64,000 bases of DNA from Symsagittifera roscoffensis. Lineage: Eukaryota; Xenacoelomorpha; Acoela; Convolutidae. The number at the start of each line of letters is the position of its first letter. The stretch's first letter is position 1. The position numbers were made by a program, and so were the translations under genes. Shown piece by piece: positions 11,315 to 23,110 of the stretch. A model generated the notes under the pieces. That model did not search any database. It was not told the origin of the DNA and worked only from the letters and a program-made list of their open reading frames with translations. The stretch lies in the NCBI RefSeq assembly GCF_963678635.1, contig NC_087069.1, positions 45,611,448-45,675,447 on the forward strand, given 5' to 3'.

Positions 11315-11854
11315 CAAGACTGCTCGTATCAGGGCGAAGCCCTGAATGTTCCGACTGCCTTTTAAGAACTATGAAACAGTAGAGCATGAAAAAGTTGATT
11401 GTAATAAAAAAAAAAATTTTTTTTAGTACAACTTGAGATTTTTTGTGAAAACCATCCACCCACACGTGGATGTATTTTTTATATAAAATACAAAGTTATA
11501 GTTTTTGCTCATATTGACAAATCAGTTATAGCATATAAGCTTCCGTGAACCAATTTGGAACGATTTCTAAGACGGATTAAATCTCCGCTTACGCGTTAAT
11601 AGCGCGAAATATATCGCGCGTTAATTGTCCCAAATTGGTCAAAATAGCAATCATCTGTAAGCCCCCATAACTTTACAAAAATGATCACAGGTAAAATATT
11701 TTTTCAAACTTCAACTCAGAACAACAACAATAGTTTTTGAATTATATTAAAAAAATCCGTCAAAAATGGCGAGTTAGAAAGTCAAAACTTGTCTGAAGAA
11801 AAAAACACACCCTAAGCACAATTATTCCGTTACTTTCGCTACGAAAGTCGGAAC
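11315..11854 (-). mobile_element. Non-autonomous ~540 bp element, unit 2 copy
   Basis: Nearly identical to the copy at 6348-6888 because it was carried by the tandem duplication. The end hairpin and nested palindrome are both present. Confidence 0.7.
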
Positions 11855-11939
11855 AATGAATTGTTTGATTTCTTTTCAGAATATTTCAAATTAAACTGCT
11901 TTTGTATACTTAAGTTCAGTGACATTCTTCCAAGTTGAG

Positions 11940-12669
11940 GTCTTTTCGGTTATACCCCCCCTTCTATAAATGCATTAATCTGGCAATTCAAATTTCGATT
12001 TGAAATTGGAAACGAGAAAACGAGTGAAACAAACAATTATATACCACTCGCGTTCAATTAGCAATTGCTTGATTAGGAAGCATAAATATGAGGCAAATTG
12101 GTGGCGTCCCTCATGCTTGAGGTACCGAATGCTTGAATTTAATTTAAACTTAGTTTCAGCCAATCAGAATTGAGTATTCAAAATCTCAAAGTAGATCGCG
12201 AAAATCTCAAAGTAAGAATCCAGGCCATTAGTGTTAATATTGACCGATTAGATAATAAGCAGATGAGTTTCAAGACTGAAATTTTTAAATGATTTTGAAC
12301 TCATTAACCTTGATGATTTTCTTAATATTAATGCGGTTGTAACCCGCAATTTGTAGTATTTTTGATTATTTTCCACTGATTTAATTTATTTTCTGCAAAT
12401 ATTGATTTCGATTTTGTGAGAAAAGCATTGAGCCAATAAAAATGCTTAGCGATTTTGCTTTGTTGAAACTTTTCAAGCATTCGGTCCCTCAAGCATGAGA
12501 ACCTTCCCCTGGCAAACTTATCACAAGGTATCCTAATCGAGCAGCTGCTAATTGAAAGCCAGTGCTTGTTTCACTCGCTTTGACCTTTTCAATTTCAACT
12601 CAAAATTTGAATTGCCAAATATATCCATTCAAGGCATGGTATAACCGAAAAGACCCCAAGTTGATGTTG
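11940..12669. mobile_element. Foldback/MITE-like inverted repeat, unit 2
   Basis: Duplicate of the structure at 6973-7703, with arms near 11940-12136 and 12471-12669. Confidence 0.75.
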
Positions 12670-13035
12670 CTTCTCTATACTCTTTTATGGCAAAGTGAAA
12701 CTTTTCGTCAAGGTACCTTGCGTGCCCATTTCTTGAAACAGTATTCTCAATCAACAAAAAAGTGGAGATAACTAATGACGACATGTCTTTGAAGCTAAAA
12801 TTTTGTTTTGAAAATCCAATAAAATCACTCTGATTCGTCCAATTAGTTTTATTGGTTTTTTTTGTCAAAATAGAAGATCCAAAATGTTTTATCCATTTGA
12901 TCTTATTCATTGCAAACGATGACTTTCCAGTTTGATGATGACAAATGATTATAACTAGTCTGATGATCCAGAGTGATGTTATTGTACTTTTCTTATCAAA
13001 TACCTGAACTTTAATGATTTTTTGTCACACATTTG

Positions 13036-14069
13036 TCTCAAATAGCAATGCTGATAAAAAAGACATTTATCAATACAAAATTATTTCACTTTCAAAATTT
13101 TTCAAGATGGAAGGTTTTTGACAAGCCTGATTTAAAGAAAAACAGTCAGTTTTCAAATTCTCTGGTGTTTTTTTTTGTTTTTATTTTTGACTACTTATGT
13201 TAAAGTTAGAATTTTAAAATCAAAGTAAATACTAATGTGAAACAAATATGAAGCCGCTAAGTTATATCATTGGAGTGGAAAAAATTAGTCTTCCTAGAAC
13301 CTGCCTAAGGCCTGAGTACAAAGCACTCAGCCAATAAAAGAAAAAACACAAAACAAAAAAACTTTTGAACATTTCGAATATTGAATTTTTAATTTTCGAA
13401 TTTCAGATTAAAAAATAAATCACCTACTTTTTTTTGCTCTAAATCTTCTGTTTGATTAGTGCATCTTACATTTACAAAATTGTTAATATATTCCGCAAAC
13501 TTCAGCGTTAAAACGGCAAAAATGGGCTTAGAAAGAGTTTAAAATGTTACAGAGGAAAAACAGGTATAAAAAGAAAATCAAAATTTTAACCTGAGCCGGA
13601 ATCAAACCTCTAAAATAAATAATAGGAACCAACGTGCTCGCGTCTGCGTCATCTGCTTGAATTGATACTAACACTAGCCGTCAGCTATAAAGCATCTAGA
13701 TATGCTATTATAATGCCAAAATTATGCATCAAAGCAAACATGTCACCAAGAGAGCGTTTTTATAGGGAGTCATAACATAAAAAAAATAATGTGCATAATG
13801 AGACTAAATTAGCTAGCTCACCTGATTATTAAAAAAAATGCATCAATAATTAAATATTTTTTTTACTATAGGATATCTGAAAACTATGATTAAGATATGA
13901 CTCTAGAAGTTGCTCCCGTTCTTTTGCAAGGCGTATGATTTAAACATAAGAGGGTCTAACTTATTTTCTTTTTAGCACGCTAGTTTGAATTGACTTTTAG
14001 AACATAGCCACCAGAAATTTAGAAAAAGATCGAGGAATACGAGGAAAGAAAATCCTGATTTGTTGTTTG
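13036..14069 (+). repeat. Tandem unit 3, truncated after ~1.03 kb
   Basis: It matches the first ~1035 bp of units 1 and 2 up to GATTTGTTGTTTG and then breaks into unrelated sequence. Its small differences agree with unit 2 more often than with unit 1 (for instance AAGACATTTATC near the start). An inverted piece of the unit begins 80 bp further on, so the breakpoint probably marks a rearrangement. Confidence 0.9.
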
Positions 14070-14160
14070 TAAAGTCGATCGATAATTAGCAATTTTGGCG
14101 ATTTAATTGATTATGTCCGGCTAAATTTGCGTGCCGACTACTTTCAAAACTTGCATCATT

Positions 14161-14701
14161 GTTCCGACTTTCGATACGAAAGTAACGGAATATTTGTGCT
14201 CGGGGTGGGGTTTTTTTCTTCAGACAAATTTCGACTTTTTAACTAGCTATTTTTGACAAAATTTTTTTATATCATTCGAAAGCTATTGTTTTCCTGAGCT
14301 CAGTTTTGAAAAAAAAAATATTTCACTTGTGATCATTTTTTGCAAAGTTATGGGGGTTTAAAGATTGTCATTTTGACCAATTTGGGACAATTAACGCGCG
14401 ATATAATTCGCGCTATTAACGCGTAAGCGGATATTTAATCCGTCTTAGAAATCGTTCCAAATTGGTTCACGGAAGCTTATATGCTATAACTGATTTGTCA
14501 ATATGAGCAAAAACTATAACTTTGTATTTTATATAAAAAATACATCCACGTGTGGGTGGATGGTTTTCACAAAAAATCTCAAGTTGTACTAAAAAAATTT
14601 AATTTTTTTTATTACAATCAACTTTTTCATGCTCTACTGTTTCATAGTTCTTGAAAGGCAGTCGGAACATTCAGGGCTTCGCCCTGATACGAGCAGTCTT
14701 G
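14161..14701 (+). mobile_element. ~540 bp element in the inverted segment
   Basis: It runs from GTTCCGACTTTCGATACG to GATACGAGCAGTCTTG. End hairpin and nested palindrome are present. Several substitutions separate it from the unit copies (for example GCGCGATATAATTCGCGC in the palindrome). Confidence 0.75.
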
Positions 14702-14937
14702 TTTCAAATTGAAAATAAAAATTAATCACGTTGTTTTTGCTCCATTTGCGTTTTGTTTTGTAATTTGTCAAAACTTTCGCAAATAACTTGAATTGAATTT
14801 AAATGGGACCGAAAACCAAACTTCAATGCGCAATAAAATTTTAGTAAAATCCTGAAAAAAATACACGACTCATTAAAAATCTAAATTTTGTTGCTTGACA
14901 ATTATTAATCTTCTTAATTTGTAATATTATCGAGTTT

Positions 14938-15259
14938 TTAAAGAAATAACGAATTCGCGGCCGTACGACTCTGCTTCTTGTCTGTTGTCACAGCCCGTGT
15001 ACCATCAACGCCAAAAAAAAAGTGACGTCTACTCCGTAGTTGACACCGTATATTGGCTCTACTTCAAATTGGTAGTTTGAAATAGTCGAATTCGCCCTTC
15101 CGTGACCATAGCTGTCAATGACATCATCACGACAGTATGTGTTGTTACAGCGGTAACTCAAACTCAAACTCCATACGTCAAAGTTTTCGGGTCGATTATG
15201 CACTCTAACTGTTAAGTTTCCGCCATCAACGTCGGCTGTTATGTTGAAATCAGGTGGCG
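14938..15259 (-). pseudogene. Frameshifted FN3 exon in the inverted copy
   Basis: On the minus strand the same acceptor (TTTTAG then CGCCACC) and the same FN3 coding sequence are present. Where units 1 and 2 have TTTGTTTTTT, this copy has nine T in a row, a one-base loss that shifts the frame after DVT. The original stop is still present beyond the shift, and the exon is 322 rather than 323 bases. Its orientation opposes the other FN3 exons, so it cannot join the same transcript. Confidence 0.75.
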
Positions 15260-15551
15260 CTAAAATTTAAACCGATTAAATTTAAAGTGATGATGGAGAT
15301 CATTTCTTTTGTTTTGACCTTGACCCTTCTCCATCGCCCATATGATTTCGTTCTTAAACATTGGAGATTGGATACTTTTGTTTCTGCACAAAAACTTTTG
15401 TTTGGGCTCTTTTCCCTCCGGCTTTATGGTGTAACGAGAGGTTTCACAAGTTCAACTAATGGGATCAAACATGTCTGTCGTTGTCGAATTAGTCTGCATG
15501 CCAAATTTTGTAACAATCAGGCACTGTTACTACTGCTCCAGAAACCTTAAA

Positions 15552-16123
15552 CGGCAGTCGGAATATTCAGGACTTCGCCCTGATACGAGCAGTCTTGTTG
15601 TTTCAATTTTCATAACGGAAGTAGCAAAATATTGGTGCTCGGGTGGGTTTTTTTTTCAGACAAATTTCGACTTTTTAACTAGCCATTTTTGACCAATTTT
15701 TTTTACATCATTCGAAAACTATTGTTGTCTTGAGCTTAAACGGAAAAAAATATTTCAACTGTGATAATTTTTCGTGAAGTTTTGAGGGTTTATAGATTGC
15801 CATTTCGGCCAATTTGGGATAACTAACGCGCGATATATTTTGCGCTATTAACGCGTGAGCGAAATTTAATCCGTCAAAGAAATCGTTCCAAATTATTTTA
15901 AGGAAGATTATATGCCATCATTGAAGTATAAATAGGAGCAAAATCTATCACTTCCTAATTAATATGGCAAGTGGGGTAATGTTTTCACAAACAGTCTCAA
16001 ATTTTTTAGAAAAAAATTTAAATTTTAAATTATTACATTTAAATTTTCCAAGTTATTACTGCTCCATAAACCTTAAAAGGCAATCGTAACACTCAGTGCT
16101 TTGCCCTGATACGAGCAGTCTTG
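15552..16123 (+). mobile_element. Diverged ~540 bp element copy plus an extra end fragment
   Basis: 15552-15597 is an isolated element end (GGCAGTCGGAATATTCAGGA to GAGCAGTCTTG). A separate diverged copy follows from about 15613 (TAACGGAAGTAGCAAAATAT) and finishes at 16123 with TGCTTTGCCCTGATACGAGC then AGTCTTG. The palindrome core survives as CGCGCGATATATTTTGCGC. Confidence 0.65.
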
Positions 16124-16289
16124 TTAGATTTATAGATAAATGCGAAAGTCTCCAGCAGAGAGCAGAAAAAAATATAAAACAGCATTTTTTTAAAGACAGC
16201 CACCTCCCCTTTTCCTAAAAAAAACTTTTAATTGAATTCAAGTGGCTGGTACTAGCATATTTTTACCTTGAATGAATGTTTGAAAATGG

Positions 16290-16643
16290 TTGAAACAGTC
16301 ACCAAACGCTGAAAATTATGTCTATATGGGAAAACAGTAAGCCTGGATTTACAATTTAAAATTTTTTTAGAAAAAGTGAAAATTAAACAAAACTTGGGGC
16401 AAAACCTGGATATTGCAAGTGCCTTTAAAAATGAAGAAAATTTTTTTGGTTCCAAAATCGATTTGGTTGAAAGACTCACCAAACGCTGAAAATTATGTCT
16501 ATATGGGAAAACAGTAAGCCTGGATTTACAATTTTAATACTTTTTTTAGAAAAAGTGAAAATTGAACAAAACTTAGGGGCAAACCTGGATGTTGCAAGTG
16601 CCTTTAAAGCTGAAGAAAAAATTTTTGGTCGAAAAATCAGTTT
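16290..16643 (+). repeat. Tandem duplication, 177-bp unit, two copies
   Basis: ACCAAACGCTGAAAATTATG occurs at 16301 and 16478, and the following ~150 bases match with about ten differences. Short ORFs across it (on both strands) look like by-products of the repeat. Confidence 0.85.
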
Positions 16644-17058
16644 GTTTATCAAAATTTTTGGAAAAAATGAAAATATTTCCTTTTTAGTTTTGTCTTCCTT
16701 CTATCCTCCGCACGCAATGTAAAACACTAAGGATCTAATTATGATCTCGTATACTATAAGTAGGACCCAAATGCTTGCTTCAATTCACTATGGAACGATT
16801 TTAATTAGCACTTACTCTACGCGTGCTTTAAGAATGAAACATATAGCTCGGTAATTCTTTCAAAAATTATTTTTAAAGTTTGTCAACAACATTTCGTAAA
16901 AAGTCAAAATTACTGCATAAAAAACCACCCTACACACATTAATTTTGAAAGCCGCAACAAAAATATGACTTGCTTTGTAGACTCAATTCTAATGACTCAG
17001 GCAATTTGACTTTTTTCTCCTTTTTGCGATCTTTAATTGCTTTTTGTTGAACATAATA

Positions 17059-17500
17059 GTTCCGACTTTCGAAGAAAATGACAGAATATTTGTGCTCGGA
17101 TTGGTTGCCTTGAGCTGGAATTTAAAACAATTCTAATGTGATTGTTTTTTGTAATGTTACAGGGGTTGTAAGATTGGCAGTTTGGCCAAATTTGGACAAT
17201 TAATGCGCGATATATTACATACTAGTAACACAACGATGAAGCGGATACATAATACGTCCTATCAATTATCGTTCCAATTTGAATTGAGGCGCGCTATTTC
17301 ATTTGTTTATTTATATTCTATATGCAAAGTATATCATTTTGTGCTTTATATGGCGTGCGGGGGATGATGTTTCAAAAATGGAAAAAAATCGTGTTTTTTG
17401 AAATTAAATCTATCAAATTTTTTCATGCGAACAGTACACTGTAGACCTCAAAAAAGCAGTCCGAAATTTCAAGGTTTCGTTTTGATACAAACAGACGAGC
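17059..17500 (+). mobile_element. Oldest recognisable copy of the ~540 bp element
   Basis: It starts AGTTCCGACTTTCGAAG and keeps TTTGTGCTCGG, the GCGCGATATATTAC core and a decayed end (GCAGTCCGAAATTTCAAGG). It is considerably more diverged than the others, showing that the family has been active, or captured, over a long time. Confidence 0.5.
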
Positions 17501-18209
17501 TGTCTGTTTTCAAATTTCTGATAGAAAAGAGTTTCGTATGCACTATTGACCAGATATGCAATTTTTTAGAAACTGCAACAGAAAAAAAACAACTGGATTA
17601 GTTCACAACAAAATTCACCCATTATTCTCAAACCTGATCCAATTTGCTTTTTTATCATGTTCTGATCCCATTTATTTTTTGTTTTCAAAAATTCTCCTAT
17701 AAATTTCCAAAATCAACTGAATGTAACATGAAAATTATTTTTTAACAAGACATATTGGTACTAAAAATAGATAAATATGTTGGATGGTATTTTGTTGATT
17801 AACTCCAAAAAATATTCAAAATGTTGAACCCTGACTGTTCGTCATTCACCAAAATTTGTAATGAAGTTTTGACCGAATTTTCATTACAACCGAATATAGT
17901 TTGGCCCACTAATTTATGTTGGAAAAAAATAGTACATGTTGAAGGAGGAAAGAATTGCGCAAACAATAAATCGACTGCCAAAACTTGTTCCGCTTAGTTT
18001 GAGTAGCAAAAATGAACTGACCGCAGAGAAAGTTTGAAAACCTTAGACGATCAAGGAAGGTTATTTGGCAATATCTTGCAGTTTGTTGCAAATGAGGGGG
18101 TTTTCTTGCGAGATCTTGGTTCTTAAAATAAAATATATAATCATGTTTGAGCTGAAACGTTTTAGAAAGTCTGAACATTTCGGAAAGTTAAGCTGATGAT
18201 TTTTTTTAG

Positions 18210-18299
18210 TTGCTCCGACAGTAAGAGCTCAAGTAGAAACTGTGAATAAGAGTTCAATTATATTCCGCAATGTCGATTGGATACCACATAGACACTCAT
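18210..18299 (+). CDS. FN3 exon, first half of a domain
   Basis: A strong acceptor (GATTTTTTTTAG) is followed by a phase-1 frame reading VAPTVRAQVETVNKSSIIF, the usual start of an FN3 domain (Ala-Pro, then beta strands A and B, with Trp in DWIP). A 5' splice site GTACCG follows CACTCAT at 18300. This gives a 90-bp phase 1-1 exon that joins in frame to the exon at 18653. Without the splice the frame stops soon after. The donor choice is inferred from phase. Confidence 0.55.
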
Positions 18300-18652
18300 G
18301 TACCGAGATTCAGAAAAATAATTTGTCAAATTGCAAGATCTGAAGTCGAAAGATTAGATGGCCGAAGTGATTGACAAAACTAGGTTTGCAAAAATTAAAC
18401 TTTTGTTTTGAGTTCATTGGTTTTCTTTAGTATAATTCAAATTCATCGAATAATCTTGTGCTTTAATCGATTAAGGGTTGAACTTTACCCGATTAACATT
18501 TTCAATTGTAAATACTCTATAATATCATTAGAAAAGGGAATAAAAACTATAAACTTTTTCTGACCTTTGAGGATTCGAGTAAAAAAATTAGTATTATACG
18601 TTTGAACAGAAATAAAATTTTGATAAACCTGAATTTTTCGACATATTTTCAG

Positions 18653-18934
18653 TTCATCAAAGTGTCAGTGTTAAATTTTTTTTGCAACTTTTTAACCTCG
18701 GTACGGACTCCTTGTGGCCACGTCTTACTGTGATCGACTCATCAAAATTATCTGACATCTCAACTTCTTCTCCTGCTCTAAAAATCTTTGATGAGCGGTT
18801 ATTATATTTGGAACTTCCAATTCTCATTGGTGGCTTGGCTCCAGGAACCGAATACAACCTTACTGTTACTGGTTTAGTTCGTCACTGTCCAAATGGCGAT
18901 GAGAACTTGGTCTACTCAAGACTTATTTGCACAG
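18653..18934 (+). CDS. FN3 exon, second half of a domain
   Basis: The acceptor CATATTTTCAG precedes a 282-bp phase 1-1 exon ending ACAG before the donor GTTTGACA. It codes LTVIDSSKLSD, then LYLELPILIGGLAPGTEYNL and TVTGLV; the L-x-P-G-T-x-Y-x-L-x-V block is the FN3 E-F signature. Joined to 18210-18299 it forms one ~124-residue FN3 domain with a long insert. It lies on the same strand as the FN3 exons in the tandem units and may belong to the same receptor-like gene, but I could not link them. Confidence 0.7.
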
Positions 18935-21032
18935 GTTTGACACATAGTTTTCGTAGTTCATTGAATCCTAAGAAGCTCAAAAAGCGAAGCAGCTAAATTA
19001 TCATGCAAAGTTGCTTACAGCTATTCAAAATGAATTTTTTGTATTATTTAAATTTTTTTAATCTCATATTTCGTAAGCTATTTAAAAATAGTTTTTTTCT
19101 TCAGACCCTTTTATTAATAACAATTTTAATGAGAGTTAAACAAGCACAATAGGAACGTCAAATTTAAAATTTAGTTTGAATTACAGTAATCAAATCGGTG
19201 GAGCAATTTAGCGTAATTTCTAGGTTTTGCAAATAAAACTGTATTGTTAAGTTTCAAAAATTAGGAAATCTTGAAGCAAGGCTACGCAATAACGTAAAAT
19301 ATCTAAATTGTTTTGTTAAATTGGTTAAAAAAAAAGACTCAAAAGATAAGGTTGATGAAAAAAAGCAACGGAAGCAAATTCAACTTTTCGTGAAAAACTT
19401 TTGAAGTTGTTCAAAAATCTGCAACATGCAGCGGCTATTTTCAATGAAATCAACTTGGTTTAAGAACCTGTACAAGAGTATCGACAGTTTTTTGCTTATC
19501 AACATCGACAAGTTGATCCTAATTGAGCTATGTATGATGTTTAACTCATAGAGTAATTTCGGATAGGGTACACCGTCTGCTCGTCACGCTATCTTTTTTT
19601 CGGCCGGATAGATTCGTGCAACTTCTTAGTCTAATACCGATCCTAATCTTACTCTTATATCTACTAGTCTCAGGGTGTTTAACTAGTCTCTGCTAGGCTC
19701 AATAGATCTAGAGTATACTGGTATTATTGCGGCCGCTGAAGTACTCGGGAGAGGCAACTAATTTCTAAGTTAAACTCAAAACTCTCTGGTGCTGAAATTA
19801 CAAGTAATTTCAGCACTTACAAATAAGTGGGTTGTTAGTTAGATGGATCATGATTGGTTAATATTAATTATTTTACAGTGGTAAAATATCTAATTTATGA
19901 AATAATAAAATGTAGTTTAGATCAGGTTCCAAATCCTACAAGACAAGGTTCCGTCAAAATAATGAAACATTTCAGCTGATCTTACAATTTTTGATCACGA
20001 TGAAATTTTGAGTAAAATTTCTTTTTGTTAACTAGTTTTGAGCGCATAACAATGGTAAGCTTTCAACTTACTCTTTTTAGCCAATGCCAACCCCAAAAGT
20101 TTTTTTTTGTAATTTTGAAAAAAAAACCAGTTGCATATTTTCGAGACTAGGAAGGTTTTGCCTTGCTCAATAGCATTGAAGATAGACCACGGGTCATATT
20201 TTATCAAATATAATATGTTTAGTTTACTTTTGAAGAAATATAGTTTACAAATCGAAGGTGATAAAAGTTACCATGCCACTGTTTTATGAGAAAATTCAGT
20301 TGAAGTTCTGGCTGGTTACTATCATGGATTGAAACTTTCCAACATAAATGCACTATATCGTGAAAGGGTACTTATCAGTAGAGTAACGGCTTTCTTTTTC
20401 TTTCTTCGTTTACCAAGTTAATTCAGCCTGACTGAGTTTCCCCTCGATTGGTCCCACTCGTCTGGAATTTGTGTTTTGTTGAATTAGTTTCTTGGTTTCA
20501 ATAAAATAAAAGAAGGTTTGTTTTGATTTTCGGGATACTTCAAACAGGGGCAATTTATTGGGAGCTGGGAATGCCCACGTGGCTTACTTTCATCTGGGTA
20601 GACAGTTAAATCCAGTGACAGGCGGTAAAGCCCACGATTAATTCTACAGCAGTTTTGAAGAACGTATGCAAACCTTCCTTCCTTTTTACCAACTGTTTGT
20701 GTTTGCAGTAACGCTCAAAATGATTCCAGGAGAAAACCAATCAGGTTAGTTTTTAAAAATTAATTCGCACAATGACGCCCACGACGCATCTAGCTGCATT
20801 GACTTTCAACCAATCAGACATTGTCGTTTCGCGGCATTGTTATGTAATTGGGTACTCGGGTGATAAAAAATGTGGTTTCAGATTCTCAAATAAGATCAGG
20901 TTCAAACCTGTCCGTACACGACACATTTTTTAAATTTTGGGTAAATGAGCCACGTATGTAGGGATGGGGTGGTTAAGTTATACACTACTAATAGATTATA
21001 ATCGATTATAAGGGTTTATATTGGCATCATAT
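18935..21032. other. Intergenic or intronic AT-rich sequence
   Basis: No gene recognised. Two local points: 19560-19745 is noticeably richer in G and C than its surroundings but unrecognised, and 19789-19816 is a perfect hairpin. Confidence 0.5.
19789..19816. repeat. Perfect 13-bp-stem hairpin
   Basis: GTGCTGAAATTAC and GTAATTTCAGCAC are exact reverse complements separated by AA. The sense is unknown; it could be an element terminus or a transcript hairpin. Confidence 0.8.
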
Positions 21033-21375
21033 GGGAGGCACTTAGCACAGTGGTAAGGCGTTCACTGTGAAAGCGTCACATCGTGTAGTCGATTCCATGC
21101 CATGGCAAGGATATTGTGTGAGGACAAGCTCTCACTCGACCTCCAGCTTCAGGTCTACCACAACCTGACCAAATTTGGCTGCAATAGTGGTACCACGTAA
21201 AACTTATAGAAGCAAAAAAAGGCCTTGAGTCGCAAAAAACAGCTTCGCTCAGCAAAAAAATAACACTGTCTGGAATGTAGGGAGATAATACAAACGGACT
21301 ATCCTCGACAGGTCTGTTAAGGCCCACTGATAGCTCCTCTGCGATTCGCAGTAACGACAATTATTATTATAAAAA
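21033..21375 (+). mobile_element. tRNA-derived SINE, copy 1
   Basis: The head reads GGCACTTAGCACAGTGGTAA, with an A-box-like TAGCACAGTGG, and about 40 bases on a B-box-like GTAGTCGATTCC, as expected for RNA polymerase III. The body (AAATTTGGCTGCAA, GGTACCACGT, CGCTCAGC, GGACTATCCTCGACAGG) recurs in reverse orientation at 40935-41280. The tail is a short ATT repeat. Two copies with matching ends 20 kb apart support a SINE. Confidence 0.85.
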
Positions 21376-22171
21376 CTTTAAGGATTATAGTTCATTTTTA
21401 TTAGGTTGTAATGGGTTCTTTTATATTTTCATGGTCACTGACACTATAATCTTTTATGATTATAAAAAAACAAAAGCTAGTATGCAAATGCAAAAAGTAG
21501 ACTGATTGAGCCACTAAACTTAATGAGTCATAAAAATCAGACTATTATTGTAAACTGTTAATTTTATTTAACTGAAATTATATAAGTTTGTCAAAAAGGT
21601 AGTTATAGAAAACGGATTTTTTTCAAAACTCTGATAAGGCAGAGCCATTATTGAAGTTAGCCACCAGGAAAGATACTACTATTTGCACATTTATTATCAT
21701 TACTGAAACAAGAAGTTTGGACATCATTTTTTGGGATTAAAAATTGACACGAATGAAGACATTTTAGTGAAATTATTTTCTCCATTAAACACAGTTCAGC
21801 AGTTTCTATAAACACAAAACAGAGAAAACTTTTCATGATGATAATCCGTGGATTGTTTCAGTTGAACTGAAGTGAAGGTCTTGCAGAACGAACCCAGGAA
21901 AGTTTCGAGTTAACTTTTTCAAGGTTCAAAGATAAAGCTGAAATTTTCTAAGACAGAGCATACGACCATTTTGAGACACTTGACACCCTCTTCGCAAGCC
22001 CTGTAGCAAGCGTTGGCACTTGAAGGTGATAACGTCGTGGGTTCTGTGTAACCCGGAGGCAAGTAAAAACCATATTCTTCGTTTTGCATCGAAATTGTTT
22101 AAAAAAATCGGCATTTGCTATTTACACGAACATCGACTTTTTCAAACATTCGTTAATTCTCAGGTTGATCT

Positions 22172-22904
22172 GTAGTGCTGATTTAAATTATCCGGACAAA
22201 ACGAACAAAACTTGAATTTTTAAACTCGTTTTTCTCAAATTGCGTTAAGATTAGACAAAAAGTGAAGAGAACAAAAGCTGCTTAGAATTTCACCAGAATT
22301 AATATGATGCCATTTTTTCTACGAAATTCTCTACCAAAATTTTACCCAAATATGGGTGATTTTGGCTTTTTTTAATTAATCAAGAATTACGCTGAAACTA
22401 CTTTGTTAATTGATAAGAATATTATATCATTAGAAGCCTCTTACGCAGCCCAAAAAAGTTTAAGAAGGGTTAATTCTCCAAAACCAGTATAAGAGAAACA
22501 ATTTTCACTTGATAATCAATAAATGTGATTTTTACTACATAAAACCCAGAATCTTTGCTTAAAAACAAAATTAACACAATTTGCGCAAATTTTTGGAGAA
22601 TTAGATCTTCTTAAACTTTGATGGGCTGCGTAAGAGGCTTCTAATGATATGATATTCTTATCAATTAACAAAGTAGTTTCAGCGTAATTCTTGATTAATT
22701 AAAAAAAGCCAAAATGACCCATATTTGGGGTAAAATTTTGGTTGAGAATTTCGTAGAAAAAATGGCATCATATTAATTTTAGTGAAATTCTAAGCAACTT
22801 TTGTTCTGTTCACATTTTGTCTAATCTTAACCCAATTTGAGAAAAACGCGTTCCAAATGTCAAGTTTTGTTGGTTTTGTCCGGATAATTTAAATCAGCAC
22901 TGTA
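22172..22904. mobile_element. mariner-like MITE with ~310-bp inverted arms
   Basis: The left arm (22172-22482) and right arm (22592-22904) are reverse complements at about 90 per cent over their length. The tip reads CAGTGCTGATTTAAATTATC on the right, followed by TA, the Tc1/mariner target; on the left the first base is changed. The ~110-bp centre has no coding sequence. Confidence 0.8.
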
Positions 22905-23110
22905 TCCTTGATCGGCCAAACGGCTTACAGCAAGAACTTTTTGATGAAATGGTTCAATCATTCCAACTAAAATTAATCGTTTGCAAGTCAACATTTTATA
23001 GTATCTGTTAATATTCAACATATTTTTTGTCCAGTGTTTCTCAGCAGGTGCTTCATAAATAAAATTAAATAAATACCCTTTAAATATATCTTATCATCCA
23101 TACACAAAAA

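Larger units (their letters stand above)
8070..13035 (+). repeat. Tandem unit 2 (~4.97 kb)
   Basis: Second full copy of the unit, head to tail with unit 1 and with no sequence between them. It has the same internal order. Single-base differences and a few indels separate it from unit 1; for example the A/T tract near 11408 is shorter than its counterpart near 6440. Confidence 0.95.
14150..15540 (-). repeat. Inverted partial copy of the tandem unit
   Basis: This segment is the reverse complement of about 5512-6900 of unit 1 (or the same part of unit 2). It holds a copy of the ~540 bp element and the FN3 exon. It shares the ANSTIS variant with unit 2, which suggests unit 2 or its precursor was the source. 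The left junction lies about 80 bp after truncated unit 3; on the right the match stops near 15540. Confidence 0.9.
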
